Under the pieces are notes generated by a model. The model was not told the DNA's origin. It worked only from the letters and a program-made list of their open reading frames with translations, and ran no database searches. From Bretschneidera sinensis (lineage: Eukaryota > Streptophyta > Magnoliopsida > Brassicales > Akaniaceae), in the NCBI GenBank assembly GCA_023935145.1, contig CM043705.1:51964084-52028083 (forward strand): a stretch of 64,000 bases of DNA. Direction: 5' to 3'. Made by a program: the position numbers and the translations under genes. Of this stretch, positions 11,462 through 21,744 are shown in pieces (within the stretch, counting starts at the first letter, position 1; each line of letters opens with the position of its first letter).

Positions 11462-11633
11462 CACGGTCGCAGAAGAGAGTGTTTGAGCAAAGTAAAAATT
11501 TAATCATCTATTAAAGCTCAAGCACCTCTAGTAAGGTTAGTGGTACTGAAGCCACTAACAACTGGTAAGGTTGTATTGTTTCAATTAGTCATTCTTTTTA
11601 AAGTAAGTTTTTAATTATACGTATCTGCCACAC
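11462..11633 (+). other. spacer between gag-pol and the second ORF promoter in B
   Basis: This short noncoding stretch follows the pol stop. It includes an AAGCTCAAGCACCTC...GTTAGTGGTACTGAAGCC type sequence also seen, in degenerate form, in element F (44800-44860, minus strand). No ORF or clear signal is present. Confidence 0.5.
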
Positions 11634-11756
11634 TTGCGATCGATCGCACCCTTCAGTACGATCGAGCGCAAGAAGTGCGATCGAACGTGTCTTAAAAACA
11701 CAAGCGAGTACATGAGTGCGATCGAGCGCACTTGAGGCAGAGACATTTATAAAAAT
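11634..11756 (+). promoter_or_regulatory. probable internal promoter for the env-position ORF of B
   Basis: Four TCGA-centred palindromes (near 11634, 11657, 11675 and 11716) are followed by a TATA-like box, TATAAAAAT, at 11748-11756 and then a CT-rich stretch (CACTCACTTCCCTCACTC). This repeats the array-then-TATA order of the LTR. Element F keeps the arrays in the same place but with a weaker TATA. Promoter activity is inferred. Confidence 0.5.
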
Positions 11757-11978
11757 TGAACTCACTCACTCACTTCCCTCACTCACGTCACTCGCCCCCT
11801 GCACATTTGCTCTCACTCACATTGGCTCTCACTCTCACACAACTCCACCACCCACATCACCCTACCTCACACCCAACCACCACAACACCTCATCATCACC
11901 TCCACCAGCATCGCCGTCCTCCACCAGCACCGCCGTCGACCCCCCTCCCAAGTCACATTCCGTCATACATTGCACAAG

Positions 11979-12072
11979 GTATTCTACACATAATCGAATT
12001 TTAAATAGAAACTATGATTTCCTTTTACATATACATTGTTGTGTGTTTGATTGAATGATTGTTTGGTTGCAG
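11979..12072 (+). other. candidate intron in the leader of the env-position ORF
   Basis: Here AAG|GTATTC opens and TTTGGTTGCAG|G closes a 94-bp AT-rich segment with good plant splice-site context. In element F (minus strand, about 44330-44215) a similar GTATGC...CGCAG segment sits in the equivalent place. Splicing of env-position transcripts is known for Athila-type elements; this intron is predicted only. Confidence 0.45.
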
Positions 12073-12157
12073 GAGGGGTAGGAACAAGTTCCACATCGAA
12101 CAGACTATAGCTTCCCTGTTTGGTGCACATAAGCTGTTCGACGTAAATCCTGACCGG

Positions 12158-12238
12158 GTGCGATCGAGCGCATAGGCAGTGTGCGATCGAGCGCATAGGC
12201 AGTGTGCGATCGAGCGCACACCACTGAGATCGATCGCA
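12158..12238 (+). promoter_or_regulatory. second palindrome cluster just before the env-position ORF
   Basis: Three direct copies of GTGCGATCGAGCGCA(T/C), spaced about 23 bp apart, and one GAGATCGATCGCAA variant lie 26-106 bp before the start codon at 12264. Confidence 0.6.
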
Positions 12239-12263
12239 AATCAGCCAGAAGCCAAGCAGCAGC

Positions 12264-13391
12264 ATGTCTCGACCATCTGTTTCCACATCTGGCGCCTCCA
12301 GCAGTCGAGCCTCCTCATCCCGGCCGAGCATCGAGCAACGAGAGTTGTTGTTCGAAACGGCTTTCGCCATCGACGACATATTCCGGCACATGGATGCCAC
12401 TCAATGGGCAGTCCAAGCACTCCGACTTCGAGGATTGAAGAGGCTGTTTAAGCCGGTGTGCTCCACTGCCTACTCCCAGCTCGTAGTGCAGTTTTATGAG
12501 CATTTATCTTTCGACTGCAGCAGACCGGGGGTCCTCACCTCTTCAGTTAGGGGCACGCCCATCGAGGTAACCAGTACCGATATTGCCACTGCTCTTCATT
12601 GCACGGATGAGTCCCTTCCTGAGGGCGCTGATATCGAGGAGCAGCCGGAGTCCTTTGCCCTGGCCGAGATCATCATGGATATGTGCGCTGGCCAGTATGC
12701 CGACAGGCATAACAATGCGGCCGGCCGCTCCAAGCTGCCCCCCAGACTATGGCTCATCGATACAATCCTCCAGCGTAATGTGTGCCCGTTGGGGCATAAG
12801 ACACAGCGGCGAGACCAGTTTCTTCAGACATTATACGCCTTCCATAGAGGCCACTGGTACTCCATACCGTCTGTCATTTGGAGCCAGCTGCACAAGTTCT
12901 GGGATCACGTACATGGCCGTCAGACTTCCACGGCCAACGCTTGGGGACTCCCTTTCCCGTTCTTACTCACCTCCATCCTCAAGAAGAAGGGGATTAAGGG
13001 GACCCATAGTGACGGGCCAGTACGAGAGCATCCTATCTTTGGGCGGGCTCAGTGGACACAGAGCATATCACACATGCCACGAGGTCCCCCAGTTCCTGCT
13101 CTAGCAGCTGAGCGAGTAGAGGAGGATCACATGGAGACCGAGGCCCCTGTTATGAGCCCAGTACGGGAGGAGGACCATTCGGATATGGGACCCACCGAGT
13201 CCCAGCATTTCTTAGCTGAGCTATCCTCCTTCCGAGGTGAGGTCGCTGCTGCCACCACTCTTGTACATCAGTGCATCGACAGTTTGGAGGCACGATTTAC
13301 ACGCCAGGAGGCCATGCTGCAGGCCATACTTGATCGCCTACCTCCAGCACTCGGTACCTCTCCGACTGCACCACCTGATGATCAGCAGTGA
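12264..13391 (+). CDS. env-position ORF of element B, plant-transposon-protein-like
   Basis: An intact 375-codon frame lies between pol and the 3' LTR, where retroviral-type elements carry env. It has a Ser-rich N-terminus. The central alpha-helical domain, about residues 45-250, contains FYEHLSFDCS, LTSSVRGTPIEV, FHRGHWYSIPSVIW and WGLPFPFLLTSILKKKGI. These resemble the plant family called putative plant transposon protein (Transposase_32-like). The tail is acidic, with a coiled-coil-like segment (about 310-355) and a Pro-rich end. No signal peptide or transmembrane segment is visible, so calling it an envelope would not be justified. The start was chosen as the first Met after the palindrome cluster. 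Function is unknown. GC content is clearly higher than in gag-pol, hinting at a separate origin. Confidence 0.8.
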   Translation: MSRPSVSTSGASSSRASSSRPSIEQRELLFETAFAIDDIFRHMDATQWAVQALRLRGLKRLFKPVCSTAYSQLVVQFYEHLSFDCSRPGVLTSSVRGTPIEVTSTDIATALHCTDESLPEGADIEEQPESFALAEIIMDMCAGQYADRHNNAAGRSKLPPRLWLIDTILQRNVCPLGHKTQRRDQFLQTLYAFHRGHWYSIPSVIWSQLHKFWDHVHGRQTSTANAWGLPFPFLLTSILKKKGIKGTHSDGPVREHPIFGRAQWTQSISHMPRGPPVPALAAERVEEDHMETEAPVMSPVREEDHSDMGPTESQHFLAELSSFRGEVAAATTLVHQCIDSLEARFTRQEAMLQAILDRLPPALGTSPTAPPDDQQ

Positions 13392-14777
13392 GAGAGTACC
13401 ACGTCTGGCTGAAGACGTAAAACTTAGCGCTCATGGGAGGCACCCCACTGCATATCCTTTTTATAGTTATTAGTATTTTACTTGTTTATTATTTTGTTAT
13501 TAGTACTTGTTTTCCATTTTATGTTTACTTTTCTTTCTTTTTCAAGGACAGTGTTAGTGCATCCAGTTGAAGTTTGGGGGCGTGCTACATGCCATGCCAG
13601 CCATATAGCTCTCCATTTCCCAGGTCAGATCTTTCCATGCTCTTTACACATTGGGGACAATGTGCATTTTAAGTTTGGGGGTATGAGGACACATTCACAC
13701 ACTACACTATGTCCTACATTTTTAGTTTTGTCGCTATTTTCATAGATAAATGCATGTTCATTCTGTCCAATAAACTTTTTTTTTGGATCTAAACAAAATG
13801 TTATGATTCGACTTCATCAGTAAGCTTAACACTTTTAACATATAGGCCAATAAACAAGTTTTGAACCTAGATCACTGCCCTTTTGGCATTTAAGAATTCA
13901 CAAGTTTAACTTGAGCTATCACGAGCACATTAGCACATAGCTGTGTGGGGTATGACATGTTATTTGGATTGGTATGTTTCTTTTGCTTGACTGTGAACTA
14001 GATGACCTATTAGATTGACATTTTGGCATAGAAAAGATTGATTCGTACTCAAAAAGAAAAAAAAAATGCTCCTAATGATCAATAAAAACAAATTTTCCGC
14101 TGAGTAACTGGCCCTCTTGCCTCAGTAAGCATTGAGTGTCACGTCAAAAGGTGGAAAATCTTAAGTGATCATTAAAAAAGGAATTTTTTCGCTGAGTAAC
14201 TGGCCCTCTTGCCTCAGTAAGCATTGAGTGTCACGTCAAAAGGTGGAAAATTCTAAATGGTAGCATAAAAATCAGTTAGTTTCGTAGCCTTGTTGACTCG
14301 AGCTAGTAAGTCCTTAGGGGTGTCTTTACACCTAATGCCCTAAAACCATCTGGTTTGGGAGTCATTGGCCAAATGCTCGTTACACGAGTCATCAAGAAAG
14401 CTTAAGGGAACTAACTTGGCAAAAATCTCGCAAATAAAAGTCTGTGCCATATTTGTTGACTCTAATAGGAAGTTTGGTGAATCTTGAGTCATCGAAACAC
14501 TACCTGTTTGAATTTCTTGAAAACCCAACCTTTTATGTGCTAATCACCACACACCAAAGTCAAACTTGTGATATCTTAAAATACCTAGTGAATATGATTT
14601 ATGTTCAAAAACTCTTATTCATTGCAGATATATGTTTACACTTGTTAAGCTTGCTCATGAATGCGCATCATTGTTTTGTGTAAAATCTAGATTTTTTATA
14701 GACACTATGAACATTGAATTTATCTATATTTCTGTTTTAGTTTTTAATTTAGTATTGCTAAGGGACTAGCAATATGT
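13392..14777 (+). promoter_or_regulatory. structured 3' untranslated region of B
   Basis: It begins with a conserved block GTCTGGCTGAAGACGT followed by AGCGCTCATGGGAGGCA (13405-13452). Two polypurine-tract-like AGTTTGGGGG motifs are at 13571 and 13672. The second follows a perfect hairpin, CACATT/AATGTG, at 13647-13664. Then come two copies of a block of about 58 nt containing TGAGTAACTGGCCCTCTTGC (14099-14156 and 14190-14250). Last is a hairpin-rich block (14281-14405) with GGTGTCTTTACACC and ACCATCTGGT. All parts recur in elements A and D and, on the minus strand, F. Confidence 0.75.
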
Positions 14778-14790
14778 AAGTTTGGGGGTG
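14778..14790 (+). other. polypurine tract of element B
   Basis: AAGTTTGGGGGTG lies directly before the 3' LTR and would prime plus-strand synthesis. Confidence 0.85.
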
Positions 14791-16112
14791 TGATAGACGC
14801 TTAAATATACATATTTAAGCCCCCTTATTTACACTTGTTAGATCCTTTATTACATTAATTTGGTATCTTTTACTCTATTTGTGTGTTTTACATGTTTTTA
14901 TAGGGTCTTGGAGAAAAAGAAGCAGTTTTGGCACTTTAAGGAAGAAATCTAGAAGCCCTGGAGCACTTTCTGGACAAAAGGCGATCGAGCGCACATGAAG
15001 TGCGATCGAGTGCACATACGATCGTGCGCACACAGCTAGGATCGAGCGCAAGGCCACATGCGATCGAGCGCAAAGATACGGGCGTGAACAGTAAACTGCA
15101 GAACCTTATTTTGGAAAATACAAGATTTTCGTTTTAGGAAAGTTTAGGACTCATGGGTCTATCAGGACTTCTCAAAGACCTATAAATACACTTGTAACTC
15201 ACACACAAAAGGACACCTTACAATCTTAGATAGTAAACACTTTTCTCTTTTCTTTTACTTGGAGTGGAGAGCTTGGGAGAGAATTGACGCATCTTCTCTC
15301 GGGTTTATTCTTCTCCTTTATGTTTAGTTTAATTATGTTTACTTCAGTTAGTATGTGTAACTAACTCTCTTATAGGGCTCGATTGAAGCCCTAGTTATGC
15401 ATTCCCATATTTTTATTCATTGATTAAATCTTTGCATAGCTTATTATGTTACTTAACTTGATTAACACCTGTGCTTATTTACATTCCTCATATGTATGTG
15501 TAAGGCCAACGTATGCATGTGGTATGGATAGGTTAGTTAGATCAATTTGGATGACCGAGTCCTGGGTCTAACATTAGTAACAAGGGACCATCTTATCTGG
15601 ATACCCGGGTTAATCAACATGGGAAACCGGGAGTAGATACCATGCCCTAGGTCTCATGTGGTTGTCGATTTCCACAGTACCTATGCTTTCTTAAGGAACA
15701 ACTCAAGCAGATACCATGCTGAATCCCTTAAGGAAGAAAAGAGTTAGAGTAGATACCATGCCTAACTCGTTGCTTAGGGAAATCAATAGCTTAAGGAGTA
15801 GATACCATGCCCTTAGATTGGCAACCAGTAGGTACACATAATATGGCTAGAGCACTGATACTTTATACAAAATCAGGAATGTATGACTAGTGGTGGATAT
15901 CAAAGCCCTATGTCTTTATTATTATCAAATCACCCTTCAGTTTATTATTTCTATCTTTTTACATTGCAATTATAATTCTAAATCGAACTTTACCAATCCC
16001 TGTGGAGATGATCTTGCATTCGCACACTATGCTACACTATTGACCTTGTGCACTTGCAAGTAAAACAAGTGCGATTATTTACCCATTTATTTAGGTATAT
16101 TAACGCACAACA
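14791..16112 (+). repeat. 3' LTR of element B
   Basis: The 1322-bp copy is nearly identical to 4443-5802. It has five palindrome units instead of seven at 14981-15073, which accounts for the 38-bp length difference. The TATA box is at 15181. Confidence 0.93.
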
Positions 16113-18766
16113 CCCAGCTATACAAGAGGTTGTGAGGGCAGAAGTAATTAAGCTGTTAGATGCAGAGATCATTTATCCCATCTCTGATAGCAAGTGGCTA
16201 AGCCCGATTCACGCCGTGCCCAAGCGAGCTGGATTAACGGTAGTGAAGAATAATGATGACGAGTTAGTGTCAACTCGTGTTCAGTCAGGGTGGAGAGTGT
16301 GTATAGATTACCATAAACTGAACGCTGCCACAAGGAATGATCATTTTCCACTCCCATTTATTGATCAGATGGTGGAGTGTTTGGCTAGGCACGAGTATTA
16401 TTGCTTTTTGGATGGTTATTCTGGATATAACCAGGTCCCCGTGGACCCCGAAAACCAGGAGAAGATGACATTTACTTGTCCTTTTGGGATATTTGCCTAC
16501 TGTCGCATGCCTTTGAGGTTATGCAATGCACCCGCTACTTTTCAGCGGTGCATGGTCAGCATATTCTCTGACATGGTAGAGCGGTTCTTAGAGATTTTCA
16601 TTGACGACTTCTCCATCTTTGGTTCAACATTTGAGGAATGCCTGCACCGTCTCACTTTGGTTTTAGTGCGGCGCAAGGAGAAGAACCTAGTGCTTAATTG
16701 GGAGAAATTCCATTTTATGGTTAAGAAAGGTATTGTACTGGGGCATGTCGTATCTCATCAGGGGATTAAGGTCGGCAAAGCAAGGTGGACCTAATTTTCA
16801 ATCTTTAACCCCTACGTACAGTGAAGGAGGCTTGATCTTTTCTAGGCCATGCAGGCTTCTATAGGCGATTTATCCAGAATTTAAGCAAAATCGCCAGGCT
16901 CTTGTGCAAGTTATTACAGAATGATGCCCCATTTGTATTTGATGAAGACTGTAAGAAAACATTTGGGGATCTGAAGAAGATTCTGACGTCCACACCCATT
17001 ATTTAGCCACCCAACTGGGGTGTGCCTTTTGAGATTATGTGTGACGCATCAGACTATGCTGTTTAAGTTGTTTTGGGGCAGCGTGTTGATAAACTTCCCC
17101 ATGTTATCTATTATGCAAGTCAAACTCTAAATGACGCACAACTCAATTACTCTACCACTGAGAAGGAGTTACTAGCAGTTGTTTTTGCATTAGACAAGTT
17201 CAGATCCTACTTGTTAGGATCTAAAGTCATTATCTACTCGGACCATGCAGCATTGAAGTATCTTTTCTTTAAAAAAGATGTTAAATCTTGTCTTATCCAA
17301 TGGATCTTGTACTTCAAGAGTTCAACATAGAGATTCGGGATAAGAAAGGTTCCAAAAATGTGGTGGCGGACCATTTGTCTAGATTGATTGTGGATTTCAC
17401 TGAGGTCGCCACTCCCATTTCTGATACCTTTCCTGATGAGTAGTTAATGCACGTTGCTCAAAATCCCGCTCCATGGTTTGCTGATATAGTGAACTATCTT
17501 GTCACCGGTCAAATGCCTTTACATTGGGGGCGGCAAGATAAATCAAAGTTTTTGGCCATGGTTAAACATTTTTTCTGGGATAATCCTTACCTGTTCAAGT
17601 ATTGTCCCGATCAGATCATCAAAAGGTGTATTCCTGAGCATGACTAATCTAATGTCATCGCCTTTTGTCATGATCATGCTTGTGGAGGCCATTTCAGTGC
17701 TAAAAAGACCGCTGCGAAGATTTTGCAGTGTGGATTTTATTGGCCTACCCTGTTCCGAGACTCTCACACCTACTATATATCTTGTGAGCATTGCCAAAAG
17801 CTAGGGAGTCTTTCTAGGAGGAATATGATGCCCCTCAACCCTATCCTGATTGTTGAGATTTTTGACGTGTGGGGTATTGATTTTATAGGACTGTTCCCAA
17901 ACTCCTTTGGCTACCTGTACATTCTGGTTGCTGTGGATTATCTGTCCAAATGGGTGGAGGTCGTTGCATGCAAGACCAATGACCACAGAGTTGTGGTCCA
18001 GTTTTTGAAGGACACTATCTTTGCTCATTTTGGTACGCTGCAAGCAATCATAAGTGATGGAGGTAAGCACTTTTGCAACCGGATTTATGAGTAGTTGATG
18101 AAGAAGTATTTCATCAGACACAAGGTTGCCACCCCGTATCACCCTCAGACGAGTGACCAGGTGGAAATTTCCAATTGCGAGATCAAGCAAATTTTGGAAA
18201 AGACTGTGAACCCTAGTAGAAAGGATTGGTCTTTGCGATTGACTGATGCACTATCGGCATATCGGATAGCATTCAAGACACCAATTGGCATGTCCCCCTA
18301 TCGTATTGTGTACGGAAAGGCATGTCACCTTCCGGTAGAATTGGAGCACCGTGCGTATTGGGCTATTAAGCAGCTGAACTTCAATCTTTCTAAGGCCGGC
18401 TCACAAAGGAAGCTCCAACTCAATGAATTAGAGTATCTGTGGAATGATGCATACGAGTGTGCACGGTCATACAAGGCATAAATGAAGAAGACTCATGACC
18501 AAAACATTTTGAGACGAGTTTTTGAGCCGGGTCAAAAATTTCTTCTTTACAACTCATGCCTGCATCTTTTTTCAGGCAAGCTCAAATCTCGATGGACAGG
18601 CCCATTTATTATTCGGTCAGTTTTTCCTCATAAGGCCATTGAGATTGAGGATCCAAAGAATGGTAACACTTTCAAGGTAAATGGACAGAGGCTAAAACCA
18701 TACTTGGAGTTGAGGAGTCCGGACATTGAGACAATATTGTTAGAGGATCTTATTTACTCAGATTGA
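16113..18766 (+). pseudogene. RT, RNase H and integrase remnant of element A
   Basis: After the target duplication CCCAG the RT of A resumes (16113-16794), with [11 protein letters not shown] and a catalytic FIDD at about 16597. A frameshift follows GIKVGKARWT near 16785. RNase H pieces (MCDASDYAV, then 17073-17330 with YSDHAAL) carry in-frame stops. Integrase is in pieces: an HHCC finger at about 17670-17800, core D in GIDFIG at 17878, second D in ISDGG near 18054, and E in QVEISNCE near 18163. It is interrupted by TAG after the second D (about 18092) and TAA at 18479, and the C-terminal GPF module lies at 18590-18640. The enzyme set was complete but is dead now. Confidence 0.88.
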
Positions 18767-20149
18767 ATATCATCCACTATGGAGAGTCTGGCTGAAGACT
18801 TTAAACTTAGCGCTCATGGGAGGCACCCCACAGCTTATCCTTTCTGTTTATTTGTTATTTTTACATATTTATGATTAATATTTGTTTCTAGTATTTTTTT
18901 TTGTTTTTCAATCTTTATTTTTCAGGGACAACGCGTACTTTAGTTCAAGTTTGGGGGTATGCTACGAGCCATACTAGTCCAGATAGTTCTTCATATCTCA
19001 GGTCAGCTCTTTCCATATTATTCACACATTGGGGTCAATGTGTAATTTAAGTTTGGGGGTATGGGAGACACATTTCACACACTTTGTCCTAATTTGTTGT
19101 TTTTTTTTAGTGAAGATAAATGCATGTTCATGTTCGTCTGAAAATTTTGGTTGATCTAAAAAAATTGTGATGTGATTTCATTGATGAGTTTAAATCTTTG
19201 AACACATGATCTGATGATAGAGTTTAAACTTTAGTTACTTACTTTAGGCATTTGAGAATTCACATGTTTGAGATAATCTAACACGTGCACATTAGCACAT
19301 TTTTGTGTGAGGTATGACATGTGATGTTAATGTGTATGTTTCTTATCTTAACTAGAACGGGATGACTTGTGGAATTAACACTTGGGCATAGAAAAGCATA
19401 AAAAAGAAAAAAAAATATAATGATCATCATCAATAAACTTTCCATTGAGTAACTGGACCTCTTGCCTCAGTAAGCAGTGAGTGTTCACGTCAAAAGGTGG
19501 GAATTTTATTCCTAGTGGTCATTATGAAATTTTTCGCTGAGTAACTGGACCTCTTGCCTCAGTAAGCAGTGAGTGTTCACGCCAAAAGGTGGAAATTTTG
19601 TAGCATTAAGGTCAGTTTAGTTTCGTAGCCTTTTTGACTCGAGTTAGTATGTCCTTAGGGGTGTCTTTACACCTAATGCCCTAAAACCATCTGGTTTCGG
19701 AGTCATTGACTCAACACTCGTTACATGGGTCAATTAGAAAGTTTAAGGGAACTAAACATAGCAGTGCTTTATTAAAAAAAAAGAGAAAAAAAATATAAAA
19801 TAAAACTATGCCATCGTTGTTCATTCTGATGAGAAATTATGTGAATCTTGAGACGTGGAAACATTGTACATTGAACTTATTTGGAAACCTCATCAGTATA
19901 TGCTAATTCACTTTACACTGATTCAAGCTTGTGATGTCTTAGCATGCCTCTTGTAAGTAATTAGGTTTTAAATTCTTATTCATTGTGAAGATGGGTTAGA
20001 TTTTTTAAGCTTGCTCATGAACGAATTTCATGATTTTGAATGCTCCTTAAATTTTTGGATACCATGAGTATTGAACTTAACTTTATGTTCTTTGTTTTTC
20101 ATTTAGTTTTTTTTTTATTTTGTTTTGCTAAGGGACTAGCAAAATATAA
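18767..20149 (+). promoter_or_regulatory. structured 3' untranslated region of A, no env-position ORF
   Basis: It holds the same blocks as in B: GTCTGGCTGAAGAC (18786), AGTTTGGGGG motifs at about 18950 and 19050 with the CACATT/AATGTG hairpin between them, and two TGAGTAACTGGACCTCTTGC blocks (19442-19500 and 19534-19592). The GGTGTCTTTACACC hairpin block follows (19621-19740). No ORF stands where B has its env-position ORF. Confidence 0.7.
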
Positions 20150-20162
20150 GTTTGGGGGTATT
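20150..20162 (+). other. polypurine tract of element A
   Basis: AAGTTTGGGGGTATT borders the 3' LTR (approximate 5' edge). Confidence 0.8.
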
Positions 20163-21439
20163 TGATGAGTCTTAAATATTGCATATTTAAGCACTTAAAT
20201 TATATGTGTTAAGCTCTTAGTTTGTATTATTTCACTTTATTTTTTGTCTTTTATGTATTTTGTGTATTTTTATAAGTTTGTGGAGAAAATGAAGCATTTC
20301 AGGAGATGTCAAGCTTCAAGAGCAAAAGCTGAGGATGCCTAGTGCGATCGAGCACACGAGACATTCGATCGAGCGCACCTGCCTACGAACGAGCGCATGG
20401 TCAACATCCCACATCGAAATCTTTGCAGTGAAGTGCACCTGCGATTATGCGCATTAGACATGCGATCGAGCGCACATGATCGTGCGCATCAGACATGTGA
20501 TCGAGCGCACATGCGATCGATCGCAAAAATCTGCGATCGAACGGACTCGGGCAGTATCCCACATCGAATCTGCAACCCATTGTGCTCCGAGACTCCCCCT
20601 ATAAAAGAACCATCTCACTTCATCTTTTAGTGTGCAATTCCAAGTGCCATTTTGGTAATTTGGAGGACTTCTACTAGCATTCTGGTGGATCTCCGAAGGC
20701 TTTGCTACCACGAGGGGAAGCGCTGCCCAACAGCGAATGGATTTTCTCCCCTTGTATAGTTAGTTTTTTTTTTTAATTTATTGTTTTTGTTAGTTTTAAA
20801 GTTTAATGTTTAGCACTGTTATTGTGAACTTTAGTTTCATGATTATAAGTGGTTAAAATCTTCAATTAAGGTTGAAGATGAAGTCTCGCCGTTGTTTGAC
20901 ATAATAATTTCAGATTTGTTTATACAATTCTGATGTTTTTTCAGTATAAATGTTCTGTCAATTATTTTAGTAAAATCTTATGATTGATTGCGTTTAAATT
21001 GTTCTGTTGGATATTCCATGTGTTTTATCTGATGGATACATTAAATTGTTTTTGATTAAATTGGATTTCCTTTGTGATTTGTTAAAAGCGGATACATTGG
21101 ATACTTTTGGTTTAATTGAGATATTTGTTGTTTTTTGTTTTAAGTTAGATTCATGGAATGTTTTGATAGGCTATTTTTAGAACATGAAGATATATACTTA
21201 ACTTTGGTAGGGTGGATTCAGAAACCTTAGTGTCTTTATTATTAGTTTTAAATCAATTTAGTTTAGTTTTTATTTGTTTTGCAACATATAATTCAAAACT
21301 CGGAACTAGGTTAAGATAAGTTTAGTTTAGATAAAATTACATTTTCACAATGCAATTCTCTGTGGATTCGACCTCGCACTTGCATAATACTATATTGCAA
21401 ATGACTCGTGCGCTTGTGATTAATTTAAAACTCATAACA
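20163..21439 (+). repeat. 3' LTR of element A
   Basis: The 1277-bp LTR begins TGATGAGTC and ends CTCATAACA. The palindrome array is at 20342-20549, with an embedded extra USE copy ATCCCACATCG at 20406-20416 that has no TATA behind it. Confidence 0.9.
20556..20607 (+). promoter_or_regulatory. USE plus TATA in the 3' LTR of A
   Basis: ATCCCACATCG (20556-20566) is followed, after 33 nt, by TATAAAAG from 20600, as in the 5' LTR. Being in the 3' LTR, it could drive transcription into the CobW locus. Confidence 0.7.
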
Positions 21440-21502
21440 ATGAATATCCTTGGCAGATATGGATTGGCTTTCTTTTAACAGTGCTTCTGAATGAGTCACA
21501 TG
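21440..21502 (-). pseudogene. CobW-domain gene exon (5' half, split by element A)
   Basis: On the minus strand an acceptor TGCTCTCAG precedes HVTHSEALLKESQSISAKDI and a final His, then element A interrupts. The continuation is at 1619-1674. The peptide matches the helix between the GTPase domain and the CobW C-terminal domain. Confidence 0.8.
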
Positions 21503-21608
21503 CTGAGAGCAAAAAGGGAAAAAAATCGAGTAATGTCAGTTAAAATAAAGGTCACCATTAACGCAGAAAAGTTTCCTAGAACGACAAATGAAGTTTTCTG
21601 AAACTAAC

Positions 21609-21744
21609 TGTAGCATCATATGCCCGGCAGTCCAGTATATTGGACAAATCCACTTGACACCGAACAGAGCAAATGAGGTTCTTCAAGAGCACCTTCAGAA
21701 TCTTGTGGAGAAACCAAATCAACCTTGTTAAGAATCATAACATC
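21609..21744 (-). pseudogene. CobW-domain gene exon with internal deletion
   Basis: Minus strand: acceptor CCGCAG, then DVMILNKVDLVSPQDSEGA, which contains the G4 guanine-specificity motif NKVD. After LEE the frame is lost, and the expected downstream peptide (ICSVRCQVDLSNILDCRAYD) continues in another frame to a GT donor at 21608. A deletion of some tens of bases that normally encode the KEIHNINS-like segment explains both the missing residues and the frameshift. This alone would truncate the protein. Confidence 0.8.

Larger units (their letters stand above)
4443..16112 (+). mobile_element. Element B: near-intact Athila retrotransposon with an env-position ORF
   Basis: The element is 11.67 kb, with LTRs 4443-5802 and 14791-16112 and a perfect 5-bp target duplication CCCAG (4438-4442 and 16113-16117). 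It has an exact 18-nt tRNA-Asp primer site, an uninterrupted 1832-codon gag-pol, a 375-codon second ORF, a structured 3' untranslated region and a polypurine tract. By eye the LTRs differ by about ten substitutions plus loss of two palindrome units in the 3' copy, so insertion was recent. It is the only element here that could still be autonomous, and it lies inside the RT of element A. Confidence 0.95.
1675..21439 (+). mobile_element. Element A: Athila-lineage Ty3/gypsy retrotransposon, degenerate, hosting element B
   Basis: It has LTRs at 1675-2815 and 20163-21439, a tRNA-Asp primer site at 2822 and a polypurine tract at 20150. Its coding region is broken: part of gag, no zinc knuckle, most of the protease missing, and RT, RNase H and integrase with several stops and frameshifts. 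Element B (4443-16112) sits inside its RT. A is inserted in an exon of the CobW gene. No 5-bp target duplication is visible: the left flank ends CACTAT and the right begins ATGAATATCC. A small deletion at the junction or recombination between copies could explain this. Confidence 0.9.

Noticed and set aside
12089..12100. GTTCCACATCGA in the leader of the B second ORF as another USE
   Set aside because: It has one mismatch to RTCCCACATCG and no TATA box at the right distance.
12264..13391. Calling the second ORF of B an envelope protein
   Set aside because: No signal peptide or transmembrane helix; the domain looks like another plant transposon protein family.
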